Origin: Mycobacterium sp. 1465703.0
Lineage (GTDB): Bacteria > Actinomycetota > Actinomycetes > Mycobacteriales > Mycobacteriaceae
DNA: 32,893 bases
Assembly: GCF_001672975.1 (NCBI RefSeq)
Contig: NZ_LZKU01000100.1
Span: forward strand, 1 to 32,893
Direction of reading: 5' to 3'
In this document: piece after piece, positions 1-9,546 of the stretch
How positions within the stretch are numbered: the stretch's first letter is position 1
Layout: the number at the start of each line of letters is the position of its first letter
Made by a program: the position numbers and the translations under genes
The notes under the pieces: generated by a model
What the model was told of the DNA's origin: nothing
The model's database searches: none
Seen by the model: only the letters and a program-made list of their open reading frames with translations

Positions 1-77
1 CGTGCCGGTGGTGCTGCAGGCGCTGCTGGATCGGCACGCCATGTTGCGGATGCGCGTGGAGGACGACGGCGTCGGCG
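1..77 (+). repeat. Left terminal inverted repeat, outer arm
   Basis: These 77 bases are the exact reverse complement of 190-266; pairing was followed base by base (position 1 with 266, 77 with 190) and stops at 78/189. The arm encodes the start of the second epimerization domain of the peptide synthetase, here in the direction opposite to the gene. The outer limit is simply the window edge, so the true palindrome may continue. Most likely an inverted chimeric junction at a contig end. Confidence 0.95.
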
Positions 78-196
78 GCTGGTCCCTCGACGTGCCCGAG
101 GCGGGCTCAATACAGGCCGGCGACTGCCTGGAGTCGGTCGACGTGTTGTCCGAAGCGGCACTGGTCGACGCCCGGTCGCGGCTGAATCTCGCCGAC
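2..196 (+). pseudogene. Inverted fragment of the Mps1 second epimerization domain
   Basis: Read on the plus strand, this stretch encodes about 65 residues of an epimerization/condensation-type domain. It matches the equivalent part of the first epimerization domain of the same synthetase: the [15 protein letters not shown] segment, then GGWSL, a QAGDC motif, and [10 protein letters not shown] near the end. The first epimerization domain has [25 protein letters not shown] and [10 protein letters not shown] in the same order. It is therefore the true continuation of the synthetase gene that ends at about 190 on the minus strand, shown in flipped orientation because of the fold-back junction. 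It is not an independent gene, although the plus-strand frame stays open by chance far into the synthetase antisense strand. Confidence 0.85.
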
Positions 197-266
197 GCCG
201 TCGTCCTCCACGCGCATCCGCAACATGGCGTGCCGATCCAGCAGCGCCTGCAGCACCACCGGCACG
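190..266 (-). repeat. Left terminal inverted repeat, inner arm
   Basis: This is the inner copy of the 77-bp inverted repeat, in its natural place inside the synthetase gene (minus strand). The 112-bp spacer 78-189 separates it from the outer arm. Coding sense continues naturally from the outer arm into the spacer on the plus strand, not from this arm into the spacer on the minus strand. The spacer is thus inverted relative to the gene. Confidence 0.95.
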
Positions 267-3200
267 TCGTCGAAGGTGACCTTCGCGGGCGCGGCCAGCA
301 CCATCGTCTGGTTGAACTGTTCGACCGGGCCGTCCATGTTCTGCAGCCACTGCATGATCGGGGTGGCCACCACCGGCCCAAGCCCCTCGTCGATCACGTC
401 GTCGTCGCCGCTGGCCACTGTGGCAACGCGCGCCAGCCGGGCCACTGTCTGCTCGACGAACACGTCGCGGGGGCGGCACACCACGCCGGCCGCTCGGGCA
501 CGGGCCACCACCTGCATCGACAGGATGCTGTCCCCACCCAGGTCAAAGAAGGAGTCGTCCACGCCGACCCGCTCCACACCCAGCACCTGGGCGTAGATGT
601 CGGCCAGGATCTCCTCGATGGCGCTCACCGGAGCCCGGTAACGGTCGGTGTCCTGGTATTCCGGCGACGGCAGGGCGCGGGTGTCCAGCTTCCCGTTGAC
701 CGTCAACGGCAGCGCATCCAGCACCACCACGGCCGACGGAACCATGTAGCCCGGCAACCGCTCGCCGAGCTGGGCTCGAACCTCGGCCGGATCGGCCGTC
801 CCAGTCACATAGCCCACCAGACGCTTGTCGCCCGGACGGTCTTCACGGGCGATCACCGCCGCGTGCTCGACCCCCGACAGCGAGGCCAGTGCGGCCTGGA
901 TTTCGCCGAGTTCGATGCGGTAGCCGCGGATCTTGACCTGCTCGTCGGCGCGGCCCACGTATTGCAGCTGCCCGTCGGCGCCCCAGCGGACCAGGTCGCC
1001 GGTGCGATACATCCGCGCGCCGGGAGCCCCGTACGGGCAGGCCACAAACCGCGTCGCCGACAGCCCGGGCCGACCCACATATCCGGTGGCCAAACCGCCT
1101 CCGGCGACGTACAACTCACCGACCACGCCGGCGGGAACCGGGCGCAGCCAGCCATCGAGTACGAAGAAGGCGAGGTTTGCCAACGGCACCCCGATGGGGC
1201 TGACATTGCTGTCGACGTCATCGTCGACGATCTCGCGGAACGAGGCGTGCACCGTCGTCTCGGTGATGCCATACATGTTGACCATGCGGGGCAAGCCGGG
1301 GTGGCCCCGCAGCCACGTGGCCAAGCGGTGTGGCTCCAACGCCTCACCACCGAAGACCACCGTCTGCAACTTCAGCTGCTCGCCCAACTCCGGTGCCAAC
1401 GCATCGGCACTCTGCAACGCATAAAACGCCGACGGCGTCTGACTCAACACGCTTACCTGCTCACGGACCAGCAGCGCGTGCAAATCTTCGGCCGAGCGCA
1501 CCACGGCATCCGGTACCACCACTAGGCGGCCGCCATACAGCAGTGATCCGAAGACCTCCCATACAGAGAAGTCAAACGCCAGCGAATGACATTGGGTCCA
1601 CACCTGGCCTAACCCCAGCTGAGCATCCAGTGTCTCCAGCAACAACGTCACGTTCTGATGCGGGATCGCCACGCCCTTCGGGGTTCCGGTGGTGCCCGAG
1701 GTGTAGATGATGTAGGCGATGTTCTCCGCTGCCGGCACCGGCAGCGCGGTGGTGGGCTGGTTGTGCAGCGCGGGGTCGTCGATGTCGATGATCAGGCCGC
1801 TGAACCCGTCCAGCCGCGACCTGACCTCGGCGGTGGTCACCGCCGCGACCGGCGCCGCATCGCCGAGCACGAACTCCAACCGCGCCGCCGGCACACCCGG
1901 GTCGATCGGCACATACGCCGCCCCCGTCTTGAGCACCGCGAAGATGGCCATCACCGCTTCGGCCGACCTCGGGATCACCACCGCCACCCGTTGACCCGGA
2001 CCGGCACCCTGCTCCACCAGCAAGTGCGCCAACCGGTTTGCCGACTCTTCGACCTCGCGGTAGGTCCAGGACCGCTCGCCGCAGGTGATCGCCACCGCGT
2101 CGCCGGCGCGCGCCACTTGCGCGGCGAACAACGCCGGAATCGACGCCTGCCCGCGCGGCCGACGCACCAGCACCGCCCGGTTGCCCCAGGCGTCGAGCCG
2201 TTGGTGCTCGGCGACGTCGAGCAGATCGATCGATGAAAGCCGTTGTGCGGGTTCGGCGGTCATGGCCGACAGCACCTGGCGCAACCGCTCGATCAGCGTC
2301 TCGATGCCGGACCCGTCGAAGACCTCGGTGTCGTACTCGACACGCAGGCTCAGTTCGTGTCCCGGCGTGGCCACCACCGACAGCGGGTAATGGTTGAATT
2401 CGCGGCTGCTGAACTCGGTGACGGCTAACTCGTGAACGCCCAGCAACGCCCCGGCGTCGATCGGGTAGTTCTCGTAGAGGAACAGGGTGTCGAACAGTTG
2501 GTCGTGCCCGGTGATGCGGTGAATCTCGTTGAGCGCCAAGTGTTCATGTTCAAGAGTTTCGGCGTGGACGCGTTGCAGCTGCTCGAGCAGGTCGGCGACG
2601 GTGGTCGCGGCGGTGATGTTGGCCCGAACCGGCACGGTGTTGATCAGCAAACCGACCATGGCGTCGGCGTTGGCCAGTTCGGTGGGCCGGCCCGAGACCG
2701 CCGTACCGAAGGCGACGTCATGCTGACCGGTCAGCCAGGTCAACAGTTGCGCCCAGGCACCCTGCAGCACGGTGCTGACCGTGGTGCGGCTGGAGCGGGC
2801 TAGTTCGCTCAGCGCGCGCGTGGTGTCGGCCGAAACCGTATAGGTGGCAACGGCGCGGCGTCCGATCTTGCCCGGCGGCGCCACCAGGGTGGGGGCTTCG
2901 AATCCGTCCAGCGCCTCACGCCAGGCCGCTTGCGCGCCGGCTCGATCCTGAGCGGCCAGCCACATCAGGTAGCTGCGATAGGACGGGGGTGCGGGCAGCC
3001 GCTCCCCGTAGTAACCGGCGAACACCTCGCGCATCAGCACCGGCAGTGACCAGCCGTCGATGACGATGTGGTGGATGGTGAGCACGAAACGGTGCCGGTC
3101 GGGTGCGGTGCGGATCAAGGCGGCCCGGAACGCGGGCTGGCCGGCCAGGTCGCAGACGGCGGCACGTTCGGCGGCCGACAGTTGCTCGACATGTGCGTCG

Positions 3201-6200
3201 GTGTCCCCGCCGTCCAACTCGACGTAGTTCCACGCCATCACCGGCTGCGCCGGGATGATTTGCACCGGCTCCCCGAACTCGTCGACGAAACGGGCCGCCA
3301 GGTTGGGATGGCGGTTGACCACGGTCTGCACCGCCTCGCGCAGCCGTTGCGGGTCCAGCGCACCGTTTACGGTGATGCCGAGCTGCACGGCATAGAGGTC
3401 TTCGAGTTCCTGCGCGAAGCTGGTGTGGAAGAGCAGCCCCTGCTGGACGGGGCTGAGCGGCAGCACATCGGCGATCTGGTGCTGCCGGCAAAGCTCGTCG
3501 ATCTGCTGCTGGTCCAGCCGCGCGGGTGCGATATCGGACGGGGTGAGCCCGCCGCCACCGCTGCGCACGTGCGCGCAGATACCGGCCAGGGCCTCAAACC
3601 ACAACTGGCTCAACCGGTTTACTTGCTCGTCGGTCAGCGCTGAAGGCGCCCAACGCCAGTTTGCGTGCAGGTGCGGTCCGGCCTCGGTGTCCATAGTGCC
3701 GGCGTTGAGTTCCACGGTGTGCGCCAACGGCATCGCCACCGCGGTCGCCACCGCGGCCGACGACAGGCTGTCTTCGCTGACGCGCCACAAGTCATCGGAA
3801 AGGTCGGCTCCCGCAGCCAACCGGCCCAGGTAGTTGAACCCGATCACCGGATCGTCGCCCTGCAGGTCGACTTCGGTGTTCAGGTAACGCAATAGCCCGT
3901 AGGTCAGTCCATCTGGCAGGGCGCGCAGTTGCTCCTTGGCGTCCTTGATCACCGCACCCAGTGCGGCTTCACCGGAGACCACCTGCGACCAGTTCAACGC
4001 AGCGTTAATCTTCAGCGCCACTGGGTATTTGGTGGTGAACCATCCCACCGTGCGGGACAGATCCACGTGTGCGGCCACCGCTTCGTGACGCCCGTGCCCT
4101 TCCACGTCGAGACCGATCGGTGCGGCATCGCCCAAGAATTCGGTGAACGCCAAACCGAACGCGATCAGCAGAATGTCTTGCACGCCAGCGTGAAACGCCG
4201 CAGGCACCTCTCCCAGCAGCATCCGGGTGGTGTCGACATCCAGCGACGCCGACAGCTGTCCGGCCGTCGCATACGTGTCGCCGGACTGGACCGCCGGCAA
4301 CGCCGCCGGGGTCGCGGCCACCTGCCGCCACGCGTCGGCCTGCGCGACCACCGCCGGATTCTGCGCGTAGTCGGCCAGCAGCGACGACCACCGGGCGAAG
4401 GAGGTGCCGGGCACCGGCAAGTCCACCGGCTGGGCGTTGTGGTGCTGCGCCCAGGCGATGTTGAGGTCCTCGATCAGGGTTCGCCACGACACACCGTCGA
4501 CGGCCAGGTGGTGAATGACCAAGGCCAATTGGCTTGTCGCAGTTGCCCATACCGCGCTCAACAGCAGCCCGTCGCCGACATTGAGCCGCGAGCGAGCCTC
4601 GAGGAGTGCCGCGTCGGACAAGGCGTCGACGGTGCGCACACAATCACCGGCCTGCACCGAACCAACCTCTGGCGTCTCGAGCGACCAGCCGCCGGCGCCG
4701 TCGTCCTGCACGCGCAACCGCAACATGGGATGGCGATCCAGCAACGCCTGCAGCACCACCACCACGTCGGCTTCGCTCACGCCGGCCGGAGCGGCCAGCA
4801 CCATGGTCTGGTTGAACTCGTCGATCGGGCCGTCAATGGTCTGCAGCCACCGCATGATCGGGGTGGCCACGACGGGCCCAATCCCCTCGTCGGCCGCGCC
4901 GAGCTCACCGTCAGCCGCCACCTCGGACACTCGCGCCAACCGGGCCACCGTCTGCTCCACGAACACATCGCGCGGGCGGCAGATCAGGCCGGCCGCGCGG
5001 GCACGGGCCACCACCTGCATCGACAGGATGCTGTCCCCACCCAGGTCGAAGAAGGAGTCGTCCACGCCGACCCGCTCCACACCCAGCACCTGGGCGTAGA
5101 TGTCGGCCAGGATCTCCTCGATCGCATCGCCCGGGGCGCGGTATTCGCCCGCCGCGTATTCGGGCGAGGGCAGCGAGCGCTTGTCGAGCTTGCCGTTACC
5201 GGTCAACGGCAGGGCGTCCAAGACCAGCACCGCGGTCGGGACCATGTAGGGCGGAAGCTTGTCGGCCAGCGCGGCGCGCAGCGCCGCCGGGTCGGCGGTT
5301 CCGGTGATGTAGCCGACCAGCCGCTTGTCGCCGGGACGGTCCTCGCGGGCGATCACCGCGGCCTGGTCTACTCCGTCCAGGCCGGCTAAAACCGCTTGGA
5401 TTTCGCCGAGTTCGATGCGGTAGCCGCGGATCTTGACCTGCTCGTCGGCGCGGCCTAGATACTGCAGCTGCCCGTCAGGGCCCCAGCACACCAGGTCGCC
5501 GGTGCGGTACATCCGCGCCCCCGGACCGCCGAACGGGTTGGCCACAAAGCGCGATGCCGTCAGCCCGGGCCGGCGCACGTAGCCGTGCGCGACGCCGCGG
5601 CCCGCGAGGTACAACTCGCCGACCACACCGGCGGGCACCGGCTGAAGCCACTTGTCGAGCACGAACATCGCCGCACCGGCTATCGGTGAGCCGATGGGCA
5701 CCACCGGAGATCCGGGCGTCAGCGGTGTGCTGATCGACGCACACACCGTGTTCTCGGTGGGGCCATACGCATCGAGCATCACCCGACCGGGCGCGGCCCA
5801 CCGATCGACGATGTCGGTCGGGCAGGCTTCGCCGGCTACCACCAACGCGGTGGACTCCAGGTTGTCGGGCGACAGCATCGCCACGGCGGACGGGGTCTGG
5901 GTCAGCACGCTGACCTTCTCGGCGACCAGCAAGGCGTGCAGATCTTCCGGGGAGGCTGCTACGGCTTCGGGCACCACCACCAGCCGCCTGCCGCGGAGCA
6001 GGGCGCCGAAGATCTCCCATACCGAGAAGTCGAAGGCCGAGGAGTGGCATTGCGTCCACACGTTCCCCTTGGGCAAGCCGGCGTCGAGTGACTCGATCAG
6101 CCAAGTGACGTTGAGATGAGGGATCGCAACGCCCTTGGGAGTCCCGGTGGTTCCGGAGGTGTAGATGATGTACGCGGTGTTCTGTGGTGCCGGCAGCGGC

Positions 6201-7966
6201 AGAGCGGTGCTGGGCTGGGTGTCGATGGCCGGGTCGTGCACGTCGACGACCAAGACGTCATGGCCGTCCAACCGCGAGCGGAGGTCCGCCGTGGTGACCA
6301 CCGCACTGGGTGCGGCATCGTCGAGCACGAAATCCATCCGCGACGACGCGTGCGCCGGGTCGATCGGCACATACGCCGCCCCTGTTTTGAGCACCGCCAG
6401 CATCGAGACGATGGCGTCGGCGCACCGGGGGAACAGCACCGCCACGCAGTCCCCCGGGCCTACCCCATGGCTGGCGAGCAGATGGCCCAATCGGGTGGAG
6501 GTCTCGTCGAGTTCCGCGTAGGTCATGGAGCGATCGCCGTATCTCACGGCCACCGCCTCCGGCGTGCGCTGCACGTGTTCGGCAAACGCCGCGGGGATCG
6601 ACACCGGGGCCGGCACGGGCTCGTGCAGTGCCGGCCTGTTGCTCCACTCGTCGATGCGGGCCGGCTCGTCGGGCACCAGCAGATCGATGGATGACAGCGC
6701 CCGGTCCGGGTCGGCGGTCATCTCTTCGAGGATTTGCTGCAACCGGCCCGCCAGGTCGGCGACGCCGAAGCTTGCGAACGGCTGTCCGGGGCCCGCGGTG
6801 CTCAGGAACAGCTGATCGCCGGCACCCAGGAAGAACAGACCGAAGTGCCCGACCGGGCCGTGATTCGTGTATGACGCCGTCGCCGGGGAACCGGCGAGGT
6901 CCAGCGTCAGCCGCGATGGGATGAAGTTGATGCCAACCCGGGTCGGCGCTTGCCGCGCCCCGTCGCCCTGCAGGGTGTGCACCGGAAAGCGTTGGTGCTG
7001 CAACAGTTCGCGGATTCGCTTGTCGACGTGCTTGCAAAAGTCACCGACTGTGGTCTGCGGTGCAGATTCCAGTACCAGCGGCACGACGCCGGCAAGCATC
7101 GCGGGAAGGGTCTTGGACTCGGGACGCACTCGTCGGCTGACCGGAAAATCCAGCGCGACCTCGGATCCACTGCCCGACCATCCGCGTACCAACAGCGCGC
7201 AGGCTGCGGTGGTGACCGAAAACCGGCGGATGGCCAGCTTTTTGGACAGCTCCTTGATCCGGTTAGCAACCGAGGGATCGAGCTGCACCGACGCGGACGG
7301 CGAGTAGTGGTCGCGCTCGCCCGCAGCGGTCGGCAACCGATCGACCGGTCCGCTCTCCGGCGGAAGGTGGGTGCTCCAATAGGCCTGGTCTTCGAGGTAG
7401 TCGTTGGAGGCTTCGTACTCCGCCTCGAGATCAACCAAATCCTGCGCCGAGCCAAAATACGGATCCGGAATCGGGGTGCCCGCGACAATTGCCGTGTAAA
7501 TGGTGGCAAGCCGGCGACAGACCAAGGCCATACCCAGCCCGTCGACGGCGATGTGGTGACAGCAACCGAACAAATAGAATTCCTCGTGCTGAGTTTGAAA
7601 TAGCACGAATTTGAACAGTTGGCCGTTCAACGCCATCGGTGTGCGCTGGATGGCGGAAGCCATTCGGCGCACTTCCTCAACGGGCTCAGGCGAACTCGTC
7701 AGGTCACGAAAGTCCAGCTCGACGTTGGGGTAGTCAATGGGCCTTTGGACGACCTGGCCGTCCTCCTCGAAGAACGAGACCCTGCCCGGTTCGGCTTCGG
7801 CGACCGCTTGACCCAGAGCCTGCTGGAGCGCGTCAAAGTGAACGGGGCCATCGATTCTCGCTAGCAGACCGAGCTGCCACTGAGTGCCGACGAAACCGGC
7901 TTCCTGTGACAACCAGATGTCGAGCTGACCGCGCGTTAACGGAAGTGCCCGGTCACCATGCTCCAT
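190..7966 (-). CDS. mps1: Nonribosomal peptide synthetase, GPL core, Mps1-like (3'-incomplete)
   Basis: This is a multimodular synthetase, about 2,590 residues in the window. By-eye order from the N-terminus: condensation with HHIAVDG near residue 145; adenylation 1 with [11 protein letters not shown] near 600; carrier protein LGGDS near 985; epimerization with HHLAVDG near 1160; condensation with HHIVIDG near 1640; adenylation 2 near 1975-2440; carrier near 2480; and the start of a second epimerization domain. Aligned with GrsA, the specificity residues read DFWTVAAVCK (close to the Phe code) and DFWSVGMVHK (close to the Thr code DFWNIGMVHK). With an epimerase after each module, the product would be D-Phe-D-allo-Thr, the first half of the mycobacterial GPL core. 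The leading condensation domain presumably accepts the fatty acyl chain. I prefer ATG 7966 (protein starts [14 protein letters not shown]); GTG 7990 is possible. mbtH lies directly upstream. Below 190 the sequence is flipped, and the artefactual frame stops at 107. The remaining part of the gene and mps2 lie outside. Confidence 0.9.
485..619 (-). repeat. Module-2 copy of a 135-bp internal repeat of mps1
   Basis: This stretch encodes the carrier-domain region of module 2. It is the same as 4988-5122 (module 1) apart from about two bases counted by eye. Such near-identity between modules is well above the similarity of their adenylation cores and suggests gene conversion or recent module duplication. 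The block is also long enough to collapse or mis-join short-read assemblies. Confidence 0.85.
4988..5122 (-). repeat. Module-1 copy of a 135-bp internal repeat of mps1
   Basis: Partner of the repeat at 485-619, lying 4,503 bp away in the same orientation, inside the carrier domain of module 1. A further identical block of roughly 55 bp (about 900-956 and 5400-5456) lies in the C-terminal part of the two adenylation domains. Direct orientation means recombination between copies would delete or duplicate exactly one module. Confidence 0.85.
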
Positions 7967-8010
7967 CGACTCCCCCAAGACTCCACCCACCCGCCCAATA
8001 CCCCGGCTAA

Positions 8011-8241
8011 TTACTGGTCAAAACCCCGGCCCGTTGCGAGCTTGTCGCGCAAGCTTTTTGGGCGAATGTCGGGCCAGTGCTGCTCGATGTACTCCAAGCA
8101 CGCCGGGCGGTCAGCCTCCCCGTAAACCACTCGCCATCCCGCAGGAACATCGGCGAAGGCCGGCCACAAGCTGTGTTGCTCCTCGTCGTTGACCAAGACG
8201 AAAAAGCTGCCGTTGTCGTCGTCGAACGGATTGATGCTCAC
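8011..8241 (-). CDS. mbtH: MbtH-like protein, NRPS adenylation-domain partner
   Basis: A 76-residue protein of the usual MbtH size. It begins [11 protein letters not shown] and carries the family tryptophans in SLWP, GWRVVYG and EQHWPDIRP, followed by PKSLRDKL. MbtH-like proteins bind adenylation domains in the cytosol and are needed for their folding or activity. This one presumably serves the Phe and Thr domains of the adjacent synthetase. The frame is open upstream, but GTG 8241 is the right start: it gives the standard N-terminus and follows GGAG at a good distance. The stop lies 44 bp before the preferred synthetase start, so the two are almost certainly one transcript. mbtH next to mps1 is the known arrangement in GPL loci. 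Confidence 0.95.
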   Translation of the reverse strand: MSINPFDDDNGSFFVLVNDEEQHSLWPAFADVPAGWRVVYGEADRPACLEYIEQHWPDIRPKSLRDKLATGRGFDQ

Positions 8242-8922
8242 AATTCTCCAGGTAGGTAGTGGACACGAGTGGAACAAGTCCAAACAACCATAGTTGAGCC
8301 CCTGGGCGCACGCCCGAAGTTTGGACAAAGTTTCCGTCGTGGCCAAGGAGGCTGGTGACCCCATCCAGTGATGGGACTGCAACGAGGGCCCGACGCCCCG
8401 TTTTCACTGCAGTGACCTGCGGCAATTGCATTACTGCGGGATTCCGCATATTGCGCAGGACAACCCTCAGGCCGATGAAGTTTTTGTGCTTCTCAACGGG
8501 CAGTTTAGCCGACCTCCAGGCCGGGCGAAAATCGTGTGGAGGCGATCCTGGGAGACTGCTGGCAAGGTCGCCTTCGCTGCTCCCTCGAGTGACACACTGA
8601 GTCTTGCTGTGCTTAGGTAAGTGGGCGACCTTAAGAAGCAAGAGCGAGCGGCGATGGTTCGGTGCTCGGCTATACGCTGTTTACGCAACGGTATGCATTA
8701 CGATCCCGTATCGCGTTGCCAAAGCACTGATATGGAAGCAATCGGCATGGTTTACTCATCAAGATCTGGTCGCGCTCCCCGGGGGGCGGGGCTCGCGTGA
8801 GGTGAACGAAGCACGACTAGTCTGCGTGGTGCACTGAAGCGAAGCGCCGCGGTCTGGCGTATCGCGACCGACGAATAGACCGATGTGTAAATGCATGTTC
8901 GAGCGCAAAGGACGGCGCGGGC
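8242..8922. promoter_or_regulatory. Divergent intergenic region between mbtH-mps1 and mmpS-mmpL
   Basis: A stretch of 681 bp with no convincing gene on either strand; the open frames here have no recognisable motif. Because the flanking operons diverge, the promoters of both the peptide-synthesis and the export operons should lie here, and the length leaves room for operators. Around 8670-8720 the sequence is locally AT-richer and contains a weak inverted repeat (GCAACG at 8685, CGTTGC at 8714). I could not assign -10/-35 elements with confidence. Confidence 0.4.
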
Positions 8923-9546
8923 GTGGACACTGAAGGGGGTCTGGTGGTCGAACCCGATGTGCGGGCCCGTCTCGCCAACACCAGCGTGGAAGGACAAGAC
9001 GTTAACCAACCGTCCGGCCGCCGACGTGGTTTCCCCGGCATTGCTCGCCGATCTCCCCCTGAACCCACGCAACAGAGTGGCCGTCAGAGAATTCGTCGCA
9101 AGCGAGGATCTGGAATCTTAGGGATCCTGGGCCGGCTGTGGATCCCGCTGGTTATCGTCGCCGTGGTCGTTGCCGGGGGAATGACCGTCTCGCGGTTGCA
9201 CGGTGTCTTCGGCTCGGAGAAGCGGCCTTCGTACGCCGACACTCGGCAACAGGACACCAAACCTTTCAACCCCAAGCACGTGAAGTACGAAATCTTCGGC
9301 CCGCCAGGAGCGATGGCCGACATCAGCTACTTCGACGCCAACGGCGAGCCGCAGCACATCAACGGCATAGAGCTGCCCTGGAGCTTCGATATCTCGACGA
9401 CGCTGCCGTCAATCGTGGGAAACGTGGTGGCACAGGGCAATAGCGACAGCCTCGGTTGCCGGATCCTGGTGGACGACGTCGTCAAAGCCGAGAGGGTTTC
9501 TCACGAAATGAATGCCTTCACCTACTGCGTCCTGACCGCCACATGA
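8923..9546 (+). CDS. mmpS4: MmpS-family transport accessory protein
   Basis: A protein of about 207 residues. A basic, Pro/Arg-rich cytoplasmic N-terminal stretch is followed by one membrane segment near residues 70-93 ([15 protein letters not shown]). The C-terminal domain is typical of Mmp[13 protein letters not shown], then [20 protein letters not shown] and a late cysteine pair. MmpS proteins act at the membrane/periplasm with MmpL transporters; in GPL producers MmpS4 is required for GPL production and export. The N-terminal part is longer than in the commonest (about 140-residue) members. GTG 8923 follows AAAGGA, but GTG 8944 has a stronger purine-rich site (GAAGGGGG) and is a real alternative. 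The stop overlaps the next start (ATGA), so the genes are translationally coupled. Confidence 0.9.
   Translation: MDTEGGLVVEPDVRARLANTSVEGQDVNQPSGRRRGFPGIARRSPPEPTQQSGRQRIRRKRGSGILGILGRLWIPLVIVAVVVAGGMTVSRLHGVFGSEKRPSYADTRQQDTKPFNPKHVKYEIFGPPGAMADISYFDANGEPQHINGIELPWSFDISTTLPSIVGNVVAQGNSDSLGCRILVDDVVKAERVSHEMNAFTYCVLTAT

Noticed and set aside
2..1525. Plus-strand open frame of about 500 codons at the left end
   Set aside because: Only its first 65 codons are meaningful (inverted epimerization-domain fragment). The rest is antisense to the adenylation domain of mps1, open because of high third-position GC.
3929..5389. Plus-strand open frame of 486 codons inside mps1
   Set aside because: It is antisense to the condensation, epimerization and carrier domains of the synthetase, with His/Arg/Gln-rich composition typical of a shadow frame.
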